Source of the DNA: SAR324 cluster bacterium
GTDB taxonomy: Bacteria; SAR324; XYD2-FULL-50-16
Direction: 5' to 3'
Assembly: GCA_028282885.1 (NCBI GenBank)
Contig: JANQGX010000063.1
Location: 1 to 38,512 of the forward strand
Length of the DNA: 38,512 nt
Shown here: one piece after another, positions 15,441-23,316 of the stretch
Layout: each line of letters begins with the position of its first letter
Numbering within the stretch: the first letter of the stretch is position 1
Position numbers and translations under genes: made by a program
Notes under the pieces: model-generated
Seen by the model: only the letters and a program-made list of their open reading frames with translations
Told to the model about the DNA's origin: nothing
Database searches by the model: none

Positions 15441-17144
15441 TTTTTTCTTGCCCATCCAATCCACCGCAACCGACCAGACAATTGAAAACAGTGCAATCGT
15501 TGCCAATAGAAAAAACTGTTTTAATGCCAGCGTTGACTGAATGGTTGAGATAAAACACCCACCTTTACTTCCAATCCCTTCAGTTCCGCTTTCTGATGAT
15601 CGTGATTCCCTGGTTGCGAGACCGCCTGTATAAATCACCACACCGTTTTTCATGCCGTCCCCATCTCCAATGTCCGCCGATCCGTCTTCCACAGAGAGAT
15701 AAAGCCTGTTTCTGTCCGCATTGAAATAGGCCCTGATATCTTCCTGCCAACCGTAAATCGGATCATAGGTATGCCAAAAAGCATTGTCCGGCGCAGCTTC
15801 GGAGAAATAGACAGTGAAAAGCAGTCGATTGTCAGAATCTTCCGGTACCAGCTTCAAACCGAATACTCCCAGGGGAAACTCCACCGGGCTGTCATCAAGC
15901 TGATCATTGAATTCAACAGAATCGAGATCAACAATCCTTTCAATCCTGTTCACATTGGTCCCGGGGGCAATTCCGATATAGACTTCAATGTCATCCGTTC
16001 CCGTTGAGATAAATGTGGATATGCCGGTATCCGATACGCCATCTCCATCCCAGTCGTATTCTACAATTGGAGTCTCAACATCAAAACCGGTTGTGGTGAA
16101 TTGAAAGGATTCCGACCAGGCGGATGAGTTACCGGCAGTATCAAGGAATTGCACCCTCCAGTAGACGGTCTCTTCTTTATCGAGCAGGAGGGACGGAATA
16201 CGAAGGTTGGTGAGATTCTGACCGGAATAGAGCTTCATTTTTAAGCTCTCGGCCCCAAATGAAGAGGATGAGGACAGTTCCCATTTTGTCAGCAGATGAA
16301 GATCATTTGTATCGGCATCAGAAAATGACTCGACCTGCAGAAGCGGGGTCAGTCCAATGTCAACGGAATTATTTTGCGGAGAGTTCAAGCGCGGTTGCTC
16401 GGGTTGGTTGCTGAAACTTTCAGCCGCTTCATAGCGAACACCGACAGCTTCCAGGTCGAATCCTGCGCTGATATTGGTGGGGTAGGGATCGTAAATCGGA
16501 TTGCCGTGGGAATCCTGTACATCACCTTCACCGCTGACATCTATAATTCGAATATGACTTATCGACGATAGATCCAGGGTTCCATTCAGCACTTCGGATT
16601 TCAAAGCCAGATCGGAGAGGTCGAAAGGGGTTCCAAATCCGATTCTGTATTTACCGGCAAATCCTTTGATATCCGTAGGGTCGATGGTTCCGAATTCGGA
16701 TACGGATGCTTCTGTCAGCGAATAATGATCAAATCTTACAAAATCCCTGCCATTCGAAGAAACCTCCACCAAAGCTAATTCCAGGAAAGTATCGCTGAAG
16801 CTGTTTTCAAAAACCACGAAATCCCAACCGACACCGTTTCTAATGGAACTATCAAAACCGAGAGTGATCATCCCTCCGCAACCCAGGGAGACAATATCCG
16901 TATTGCTGCCGGTAGCGGGACCCAGTGCCTTATCAGGTGTTTTATAGGAGTCGGTTACCCTTTCACCGTAAACCAGATCCGTCCAGGACGTTGCCCAAGC
17001 CACGATTTCGGCATTGTCCATAGAGATGGCTGTTGTTTCCTCTTCTCCGGCTGCCGGGGCAAAAGGACCGCAAAACGCAACTCGTTCCGGAACAAGAACC
17101 AAAAGGAGCAGAATTAACATGGAACAGGATTTGGATCTTCTCAT
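15432..17144 (-). CDS. Large exported surface protein with Cys-containing C-terminal sorting tail
   Basis: This 570-residue protein has a signal peptide (1-25) and a domain at about 45-245 built from strands with GWDFVVFENSFSDTFLELAL and an acidic turn segment. A fibronectin-III-like domain follows at about 255-350 (TVYWRVQFLDTAGNSSAWSE), then a strand-rich region. The C-terminus is tripartite: GGCFIST with Cys530, a hydrophobic helix at about 540-560 and a basic end (GKKKST). This resembles the CFI-box and other Cys-type CTERM anchors. The first domain resembles surface proteins I recall beside B12-type TonB receptors in other phyla. It follows the TonB receptor by 16 bp under the same riboswitch, and is convergent (9-bp overlap) with the CPBP protease gene. 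It may bind corrinoid or its carrier at the surface. Confidence 0.8.
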   Translation of the reverse strand: MRRSKSCSMLILLLLVLVPERVAFCGPFAPAAGEEETTAISMDNAEIVAWATSWTDLVYGERVTDSYKTPDKALGPATGSNTDIVSLGCGGMITLGFDSSIRNGVGWDFVVFENSFSDTFLELALVEVSSNGRDFVRFDHYSLTEASVSEFGTIDPTDIKGFAGKYRIGFGTPFDLSDLALKSEVLNGTLDLSSISHIRIIDVSGEGDVQDSHGNPIYDPYPTNISAGFDLEAVGVRYEAAESFSNQPEQPRLNSPQNNSVDIGLTPLLQVESFSDADTNDLHLLTKWELSSSSSFGAESLKMKLYSGQNLTNLRIPSLLLDKEETVYWRVQFLDTAGNSSAWSESFQFTTTGFDVETPIVEYDWDGDGVSDTGISTFISTGTDDIEVYIGIAPGTNVNRIERIVDLDSVEFNDQLDDSPVEFPLGVFGLKLVPEDSDNRLLFTVYFSEAAPDNAFWHTYDPIYGWQEDIRAYFNADRNRLYLSVEDGSADIGDGDGMKNGVVIYTGGLATRESRSSESGTEGIGSKGGCFISTIQSTLALKQFFLLATIALFSIVWSVAVDWMGKKKST

Positions 17145-17160
17145 TTCAGCATTCCCTTCT

Positions 17161-19248
17161 TTAAAAACTCCAGTTCAGTTCGCAGAAGTAGTTTCTTGTC
17201 GGCATTGGATAGTAGGTTTCGCTATAGGCAAGGGATGAATAAAGCTGGTTAAACATGTTATTGACGCCGAACTGAAGACGTTTTCCCCCCAAAAACTCAA
17301 AGTTTATTCTGCCGTTGAAAACGGTATAGGCATCCAGTTTTTCGAACTGGTCGTTCGATTGGTCATTGCCATCGAACTGCTCACCCACATAAAGACCTTC
17401 CAGCGACGTCGTCCATTTCTCTGTAAGGGTCAACTCCGCTCCAATACTTCCTTTACGTTCAGGCACAAGTGGAATTGACAGGTCGGTATCACGAAATCCG
17501 GCTTTCAAGAGAGAGACATTCCCCCATATATACAAGCTGTCTGTTGGGAAGAGTTTGATCTCCATTTCCATCCCGCGACGAACGGTGTCATTTTTGTAAT
17601 TGCTGTTTATTGTGCGTCCCGTATCGGGCTCAATTCCATAGTAAATCTCATCTTCGATAACCAATTGAAACAGGCTGATAACCAGGTTAAAACCGTCCTC
17701 TTGATCATAACGGAGCCCCAACTCCATATTTTGACCGAATTGAGGACCCAGATCACTATCCGCCTCGGCAAACTCATCGACATTCGGAGTTCTGAAGCTG
17801 GTTGCCAGGGAGGAAAACAATGTGGTTGTCTCATTTGCCCGAAATGAAAACCCGAGGCTGAATCCCTGATTAAACCACTCTTTTTCAATTTCATCACCGT
17901 TGTTCCAGACATATTGAGCATCGGAGAATCTGCCGATATCCTTGCGAAACAATCCCCTGAATCGCGAGTTTCGATAACCCAGGTTGACAAGCAGCGCATC
18001 TGTTGCGGTCCACCGGTTTGCCAGGAAAAAAGCAACGCTATCAGTATTGCTATTATGCCTTTCGTTCTGAGCGGTGGATTCTCTTGTATAATAACTGTGA
18101 AAATGATCGATTCCGAGTTTTAACCGGTGGTCCCTGGCAAAAGCTGAATAGGGCATTGTATAAGCCACCGACAGGGATTCTGAATTTTCATCGATGGTCG
18201 ATGTCTGCTGGGATCTGGTCAGTGTTGAGCTGGGATTGTATCCCATCAGATATTCATTACGCCGCTCACGATAGCTTCGTTTAAATTCTACTTCGTCATC
18301 ACGATCCGTTTGATAACGAACTCCGCCGGTTAGTCTTAAATCCCGGGTCTCCCCGTTGTCATCCGGATTTCTGGATTTGATCCGCTGTTCCTCGGAATCT
18401 TTATCTTCAATGGCAACAGGCCCGGGTAGTCCGTACTGATCCGTGTGATAGGAGGCTAATAACTCGACTGTAAACCTGTCTCCCAGTTCATGAGAAAGCG
18501 TCAATCCACCGCTTCCCTTACTGAAATAACTGTTTTCCCGATAGCCTTCACTTTTGTGATGGACGATGTAACTGCTCAGATTCAACTGGTTATCTTTAAC
18601 CGAATAACCGAGAGAGGAGTTGAAGGTTTGATAACTGCCTATTCTAGTCTGAAGATTAAGTTCCGGTCGTATCGTCGGTTCTTTTGTATAGATTTTGATT
18701 ACCCCTGCCACTGCGCCATCACCATAAGTAATCGTCTCTGCTCCCCTGATGATCTCGATCTTCTCAACAGAATCCAAATGAATGGATGAAAGATCTGCTC
18801 CCGAGAGATCCGGAGCGTTTAGTTTGATATCATTGATAAATATCAATACATTGCTGACCGAAGTCGCCCCCATTCCCCTTAAATCCACGGTTGCCTGTTT
18901 TTCTTGTCCGGAAAAACTTCTGATATTTACGCCCGCTTGGGTTGAAAGAACCTCACTTACGGTGTTTGCACCGGATTGCTCAATTTCAAATCCGCTGATT
19001 ACCGAGACGTTTTTAGGCGTGTTTCTGATTGTGTCTTCAATCAGCAAACCCTCAACGAGGATCTCTTCCAGCATGAAAACATCCGTGGAAGCATCATCTT
19101 CGGTATGGATTTCCGTTGTTTGGGCAAATACCGAGCCTGAGCTAAAAACAGTTATCAAAACAGGAATCAGGAGCACAAGAAAGCTTGCTGACAGGCCTTG
19201 CGGCCAAGAGAAATTCGAATCCAAAATACGTTCAGTTCCGTTGTTCAA
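17161..19248 (-). CDS. TonB-dependent outer-membrane receptor (BtuB-like)
   Basis: This 695-residue protein has a signal peptide at about 18-43 (ending VFAQ), a TonB-box-like segment near 57-66 (DVFMLEEILV), a plug domain at about 68-188 with NTPKNVSVISG, VDLRGMG and IEIIRGAETITYGDGAVAGV, and a 22-strand-type barrel ending in Phe695. The small size and the cobalamin riboswitch upstream support a BtuB-like corrinoid receptor. The start appears to be a TTG at 19248 with no good ribosome site; a second TTG eight codons in is possible. The gene follows the repeat lipoprotein with a terminator-like hairpin between them and precedes the surface protein by 16 bp. Confidence 0.9.
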   Translation of the reverse strand: MNNGTERILDSNFSWPQGLSASFLVLLIPVLITVFSSGSVFAQTTEIHTEDDASTDVFMLEEILVEGLLIEDTIRNTPKNVSVISGFEIEQSGANTVSEVLSTQAGVNIRSFSGQEKQATVDLRGMGATSVSNVLIFINDIKLNAPDLSGADLSSIHLDSVEKIEIIRGAETITYGDGAVAGVIKIYTKEPTIRPELNLQTRIGSYQTFNSSLGYSVKDNQLNLSSYIVHHKSEGYRENSYFSKGSGGLTLSHELGDRFTVELLASYHTDQYGLPGPVAIEDKDSEEQRIKSRNPDDNGETRDLRLTGGVRYQTDRDDEVEFKRSYRERRNEYLMGYNPSSTLTRSQQTSTIDENSESLSVAYTMPYSAFARDHRLKLGIDHFHSYYTRESTAQNERHNSNTDSVAFFLANRWTATDALLVNLGYRNSRFRGLFRKDIGRFSDAQYVWNNGDEIEKEWFNQGFSLGFSFRANETTTLFSSLATSFRTPNVDEFAEADSDLGPQFGQNMELGLRYDQEDGFNLVISLFQLVIEDEIYYGIEPDTGRTINSNYKNDTVRRGMEMEIKLFPTDSLYIWGNVSLLKAGFRDTDLSIPLVPERKGSIGAELTLTEKWTTSLEGLYVGEQFDGNDQSNDQFEKLDAYTVFNGRINFEFLGGKRLQFGVNNMFNQLYSSLAYSETYYPMPTRNYFCELNWSF

Positions 19249-19259
19249 ATACTAAATCA

Positions 19260-19285
19260 AAAGGCGGCATATTGGTGCCGCCTTT
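19260..19285 (-). terminator. Rho-independent terminator or attenuator between lipoprotein and receptor genes
   Basis: A perfect 10-bp stem (AAAGGCGGCA paired with TGCCGCCTTT) with a 6-base loop is followed on the minus strand by TTTTGATTT. It lies 20 bp after the lipoprotein stop and just before the TonB-receptor start. As a partial terminator it would give more lipoprotein than receptor; as a full one it would separate the transcripts. Confidence 0.75.
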
Positions 19286-19305
19286 ATAAGAAAGCCGTAA
19301 ATATC

Positions 19306-20754
19306 CTATTGCGGATAGGCAATCAATTGTGACCAGGCGAATCCACTACAACCACCGGTTGAAGGTGACGAGCCGTCAGGAGCTGTCACACTTTCCGCAT
19401 CGGCAGCCGAATCGGCATCATATGCAATCTGGCAGTAGTATTTATTACCGTGTGCGTCCTTAGCCCAGTCAAATCGACTGTATTTACCGGCATTATAGGC
19501 ATTGTCCGCGTCATTTTTTGCGATAAAGAACTGATTTGTGGTATCGATCTTGGTAATCTCGTAACCACTGGTCCCGTTTTCCCACCTGGTGGTCGAAATA
19601 CTGTGTGTTCCCGAATAATTGTCTACAAACTCTCCATTCAGCTCTTCGAAGGCATCCAGCTTGCTCCAGGCAAAAGAATTAGAACCACAACCACCTGTTG
19701 AAGGTGAACTGCTATCGGGCGCGTCTGTGCTTTCTGCCAGCGTATCAGTTGAGGCGTCATAAGCGGTCTGGCAATAGTAGAGATCTCCATTTCCATCGAT
19801 TGTCCAATCAAACCGACTGTATAAATCCGGATAATAGTCATTTGCAGAACTATTCAGGGCGATCAGATAATCGTTGGTGGTGTCAACCTTGGTAACTGTA
19901 AACCCGCTGCCGGTGTTGGTCCATTGATTAGCCGATATACTGTGAACACCTGAATAGTCATCAACGTATTCACCGACAATTTCATCCAGCACACTCAGTT
20001 TGCTCCAGGCAAAGCCTCCGCAACCTCCTGAAGAAGGGGAAGTGGTATCAGCACCCGCAACCGCTTCGGCTTCTGTCGCTGTATCTGCGTTATATGCTGT
20101 CTGGCAGAAGTAAAGGTCTCCGGCAGCATCAACCGTCCAATCGAATCGGCTGTACTTATCGCCGAAATAAGCATTTCCCGCATCATTCCTGGCAATAAGA
20201 TAATCACTGTCGGCTTCAATTTTGCTGATAATGAAACTGCTATTGCCGTTCATCCAGATAGCTGCGTTGATGAAGTGAGATGTAGAATAATTGTCCACAT
20301 AGTTACCTGTTATCTCGGAAAATCGACTTAATTCACTCCAGGCAAAATCACCGCATCCGCCATTTGCAGGATCGGAACTGTCCGCGGAGGTAACTGCTTC
20401 CGCAGCATCTGCTGATTCCGCATCAAAAGCGATCTGACAATAATAGGCGGTATCGGCGGAAACATTGATCCAGTCAATCCTGCTGTATTTATCTGCGGCA
20501 TAGGCATTGGAGGAATCGTTCTTGGCTATGAGATAGCTTTCATCGGTATTAATCTTGGTTATGGCAAAGCCGTAATCTCCCATTTGCCATCTGGTAGCAG
20601 AGATGGTGTGAGGTCCGGAATAGTTGTCCACATAACTCCCATTCAGGCCTGCCGGAATTGAATCATCTGATGAGTCGTCATCGTCGGATGATTTACAACT
20701 AACCACTAGAAATGCCATCAAAATCAACAAGGACATCAATTTCACTCGTTTCAT
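19306..20754 (-). CDS. Lipoprotein with four tandem ~112-residue repeats, riboswitch-linked
   Basis: This 482-residue lipoprotein has a lipobox VVSC (Cys20) followed by an acidic KSSDDDDSSDDS linker that favours outer-membrane or surface location. Four repeats start at about residues 37, 148, 259 and 371. Each has the order N-G-x-Y/F-V-D-(N/D)-Y-S, an ISxxxW strand, a conserved IAKNDxxNAY turn, YSRFDW, Y-Y/F-C-Q-x-A-Y/F-(D/N)-A and GGCxxFAWSxL. Each repeat holds two Cys (for example 106/134 and 217/245), probably one disulfide per repeat. Aromatic and Asp/Asn positions are highly conserved, as in ligand-binding surface domains. I know similar repeats in other deltaproteobacterial lipoproteins but no named function. 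AAGGAAGGG precedes the ATG at 20754. Position after a cobalamin riboswitch and before a BtuB-like receptor suggests a corrinoid-binding role analogous to BtuG, which is an inference. Confidence 0.88.
   Translation of the reverse strand: MKRVKLMSLLILMAFLVVSCKSSDDDDSSDDSIPAGLNGSYVDNYSGPHTISATRWQMGDYGFAITKINTDESYLIAKNDSSNAYAADKYSRIDWINVSADTAYYCQIAFDAESADAAEAVTSADSSDPANGGCGDFAWSELSRFSEITGNYVDNYSTSHFINAAIWMNGNSSFIISKIEADSDYLIARNDAGNAYFGDKYSRFDWTVDAAGDLYFCQTAYNADTATEAEAVAGADTTSPSSGGCGGFAWSKLSVLDEIVGEYVDDYSGVHSISANQWTNTGSGFTVTKVDTTNDYLIALNSSANDYYPDLYSRFDWTIDGNGDLYYCQTAYDASTDTLAESTDAPDSSSPSTGGCGSNSFAWSKLDAFEELNGEFVDNYSGTHSISTTRWENGTSGYEITKIDTTNQFFIAKNDADNAYNAGKYSRFDWAKDAHGNKYYCQIAYDADSAADAESVTAPDGSSPSTGGCSGFAWSQLIAYPQ
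19309..20646 (-). repeat. Four tandem ~335-bp coding repeats
   Basis: The lipoprotein gene contains four in-frame repeats at about 20646-20314, 20313-19981, 19980-19645 and 19644-19309. The protein copies are clearly homologous but well diverged at DNA level, so the duplication is old and the copies are retained by selection rather than by recent slippage. Confidence 0.85.
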
Positions 20755-21239
20755 TTTTCCCTTCCTTTGTATTGATAGGTTAATATCGTTTTGATCTCTG
20801 TTACCCTACAAATCCAATTACCTGTCGCTTTTGCAACCAAGGAATCCATCTCAATAGCAATGTCAACCAAGACTCATGTCATCTGTAAGATCAAAACGTT
20901 CCTAAGTGATTTGATAAGCACACTCTGCCGGATCATAACAATTCAGTGGTTGTGGCAGCGGCGGTGATTTCGGATTTGGTAGAGCTTCAATTGGCTGATC
21001 ATTCAAAAAGGTGTAATTCCTTTCAGAAGATAACAATTGTCATAAAAATCCGAACCCGATTCCACCCGGGAACAGCCCTGGTCCTGAATCCATCAATCTG
21101 ATAACTCATCAGATCAGCGGACTCGTGACCTGCCGGTTCCAAAGAATCGATTGAATCCGTTATTTCATATCGCAGAATGCATTTTGAACTCTATACATGC
21201 TTCGGATAGCTTCTTTTTCCACGAAGAAATGCTTATCAA
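20755..21239. other. Long leader between riboswitch and lipoprotein gene
   Basis: No gene is visible in these roughly 485 bp. On the minus strand they form the untranslated region between the cobalamin riboswitch and the ATG at 20754. A perfect 7-bp hairpin (ATCTGAT, 5-base loop, ATCAGAT) lies at 21096-21114. A TTGACA on the minus strand at 20861-20866 could be a second promoter's -35 box, but no good -10 follows. I find no clear terminator with a T-run directly after the aptamer. Confidence 0.5.
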
Positions 21240-21370
21240 AGAAGATCTGGCTCATCGGCTTAACCCGAGTTCGGGTTGTCCGCATCACAGTTGCGGGACA
21301 GCAAAGGATTCTCACCTTATTTCCACCTGTCTTTTGGACTCCTGCAAGTACAGCGTGATAGGCAATACTA
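21240..21370 (-). promoter_or_regulatory. Cobalamin riboswitch
   Basis: The minus strand carries the conserved core of a cobalamin aptamer in the right order: GCCTATCACGC (about 21365-21355), AAAAG and GGTGGAAATAAGGTGAGAATCC (21327-21306), then GCTGTCCCGCAACTGTGATG (21302-21283), a variable AACCCG hairpin (21262-21277) and AAGCCGATGAGCCAG (21261-21247). The CCCGCAACTGT block is diagnostic. The aptamer should bind B12 or adenosylcobalamin and lower expression of the downstream genes. The nearest minus-strand gene is the repeat lipoprotein, followed by the TonB receptor. The exact 5' and 3' limits and the expression platform are uncertain. Confidence 0.88.
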
Positions 21371-21895
21371 TTGAAGAGTTTTGGCAGGTTTTGAATGATA
21401 CCATCCTATATTTCCGGTGCTAAAATAGGCAAGTGCAATCTGAACGGTCGGGCTTCGGAATCGGTTTGAAAGGGATCTCCTGTGGTCGGTTCTAATCGGA
21501 TTGATACCTTCTTGCTGAAGCGCGGTAAAAAGACCCTGGCAATAATGCCTTGCTCAGGCATTCGGCAATATGGCAGAATAGGTGTTTTGATACCATCGAG
21601 TTTGGATTGATCTGAGCGCCAAGTCTTATTGGTCCCACGTTGCTTCATCTCCATTAATCCCAGCTTGCTTCATTTCGGGACTCCGTATCGAATCTGAATG
21701 AACCACGTTGGCACATTAGATACAGCATCAGCTTGCATCAAGCCGTTGCCGAGTGTCGGTTGAAAGCAGTAACTTGATTCTGCCGGTGTCAGCTCTTCAG
21801 GATACCAAACGGATTGCCGATTGCCTGACAAACTGAAAAACGGTATCCATGTAGGTTGTCTTTAACAATGTCATACTTAAAACAGAGGTCATAAC
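21371..21895. other. Intergenic stretch between riboswitch and FKBP gene
   Basis: About 525 bp lie between divergent transcription units and should hold the riboswitch promoter (minus) and the FKBP promoter (plus). A perfect 7-bp hairpin (AATGCCT, loop TGCTC, AGGCATT) is at 21544-21562 without a T-run. Short open frames here do not resemble known proteins and I treat them as non-coding. Confidence 0.45.
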
Positions 21896-22330
21896 ATGCC
21901 GGAAACTGCACAAAAAGGTCATACTGTCAGCGTCGAATATACAGGCAAATTCGAAAACGGAGATATTTTTGATTCTTCTATCGGTCGGGATCCATTGATT
22001 ATCCAACTTGGCGCCGGGCAGGTTATTCCGGGGTTCGAAGATGCTCTGGTCGGCATGTCTATCGGTGAATCCAAAACCGTGTCCATTCCACCGGAAGAGG
22101 CCTATGGAGAGCGGAAAGAAGATTTGTTTGTGACTATGCCCCTGGCAAACTTCCCCCCAAACCTCGAACTGAAAGAGGGCCTGGCTGTTCAACTGGCTGA
22201 TAAAGAAGGCAATCCGGTTCCTGCGACCGTAAGCGAAATTGGCGACGATAATGCCATTCTGGACATCAATCACCCAATGGCAGGTAAAACACTGATTTTT
22301 GAGCTTGAAATTGTGAAGATTGAGGAGTAG
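21896..22330 (+). CDS. FKBP-type peptidyl-prolyl isomerase, SlyD-like
   Basis: This 144-residue cytoplasmic isomerase has the FKBP domain split by an insert-in-flap chaperone domain. The FKBP parts are VSVEYTGKFENGDIFDSS (11-28), GQVIPGFEDALVGM (41-54) and DINHPMAGKTLIFELEIV (124-140); the insert spans about 71-122 (AYGERKEDLFV... NAILD). These are the SlyD/FkpB family landmarks. The His/Cys-rich metal-binding tail of E. coli SlyD is absent, so this is a tail-less SlyD-like folding helper. AGAGG eight bases before the ATG at 21896 supports the start. It is a single-gene unit convergent with the transglycosylase gene. Confidence 0.93.
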   Translation: MPETAQKGHTVSVEYTGKFENGDIFDSSIGRDPLIIQLGAGQVIPGFEDALVGMSIGESKTVSIPPEEAYGERKEDLFVTMPLANFPPNLELKEGLAVQLADKEGNPVPATVSEIGDDNAILDINHPMAGKTLIFELEIVKIEE

Positions 22331-22386
22331 ACGGCCAACAACCCCCCTTTCCAGAGAGCATTAGCTTAGCCGTCAATTGAGTGATC

Positions 22387-23079
22387 CTATCGCGTGGCAA
22401 TCCAGAAACTTGGAGCTCCCCTGTAGTAAAGACCCGGGTATTTTTCCCTGGCCAGTCGCAAGGTGGCCAGGAACTTGGGAACGTACTGATGGGTTTCCGT
22501 CCTTATCTTTAAATCCCAGAAATTCCAGGTGCCTTGACGCTTGATCTGGTTCGAAATATAGGTAGGTCCCCCATTGTAAGCAGCCAATGCCAGCTCCCAA
22601 TTGTAGTTGAATCTTCGGCCCAGTTCATCCAGATACCTGGCGGCAGCGACGGTGGACTTCTTCCAATCCAGACGATCATCCCGGTACCAGTGAAGACGCA
22701 ACCCAACGTGATGGGCCGTCTGGATGTTAAACTGCCAGAGTCCCTTTGCGCCTGTCCGGGAAACTGCATCGGTTTTGAATGAAGACTCAAGAATGGGGAG
22801 ATAAGCTAACTCAGGCGGAAGCTGATACTGGCGAAATACCTGGTGGATATATGGCAGGTATTTTTGACCTCGTTGCAGCGAAACTTGAACATGTTTGGTG
22901 GACCGAAATTTCCAGTAATACTTATCGATCCTTTTGTTAAACATACTCCAGGTGTCCTGCTTGTTATCCTTGACAATATGCACCTTGTATCGGGAAGCAC
23001 TACAACTGCCCATTAAAAGGGCTATAAGGATAATAAGTGTAGGATAGACCAGGTTGTATCTTCCGGATTGTCTTGCCAT
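22387..23079 (-). CDS. Lipoprotein lytic transglycosylase (SLT domain, MltD/MltC-like)
   Basis: This 230-residue protein has a signal peptide with a lipobox-like LMGSC (Cys26), followed by an SLT (goose-lysozyme-like) domain at about 75-190. The catalytic Glu98 is in LPILESSF, with GAKGLWQF (110-117), the WxxD/RLDW segment and AYNGGPTYI (167-175). Such enzymes cleave the MurNAc-GlcNAc bond in peptidoglycan with 1,6-anhydro formation, at the outer membrane inner leaflet. MltD usually carries LysM repeats after the SLT domain; none are present here. The gene stands alone between FKBP and the DUF364 gene. Confidence 0.92.
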   Translation of the reverse strand: MARQSGRYNLVYPTLIILIALLMGSCSASRYKVHIVKDNKQDTWSMFNKRIDKYYWKFRSTKHVQVSLQRGQKYLPYIHQVFRQYQLPPELAYLPILESSFKTDAVSRTGAKGLWQFNIQTAHHVGLRLHWYRDDRLDWKKSTVAAARYLDELGRRFNYNWELALAAYNGGPTYISNQIKRQGTWNFWDLKIRTETHQYVPKFLATLRLAREKYPGLYYRGAPSFWIATR

Positions 23080-23316
23080 TTCCTGCTCATTTTGAATTGA
23101 ATCATATGCGAACTCATGGATTGCTCAATTCAAAGCAGTAGTCATGCCAATACAGGCTTTAGGCTTAAATCTTCAATAAGCTTTTTATCAGACCTGTTTA
23201 CCATACAAAACGGAAGTACCATTAGACTTATTGCGATTACATTTTCCCCCATAATGCACCGACACCCGGAAGAAAGCAATAAATTGAGCCCTGCAGTCGA
23301 AGAAGGATCTGAAGTT

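Noticed and set aside
19309..20646. Periodic repeats as a CRISPR or satellite array
   Set aside because: The ~335-bp period is in frame, the repeats are diverged at DNA level and encode conserved protein modules; no short identical repeats with spacers exist.
21096..21145. Plus-strand GACCTGCCGG looking like the 3' end of a second cobalamin riboswitch
   Set aside because: The rest of the aptamer core (CCCGCAACTGT, GGTG...AATCC in order) is missing on the plus strand, and the true aptamer is on the minus strand at 21240-21370.
21151..21423. 90-codon plus-strand open frame
   Set aside because: It is antisense to the cobalamin aptamer and its translation resembles nothing known.
21406..21654. 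82-codon minus-strand open frame upstream of the riboswitch
   Set aside because: There is no ribosome site, domain or conserved neighbour; its end touches the aptamer promoter region.
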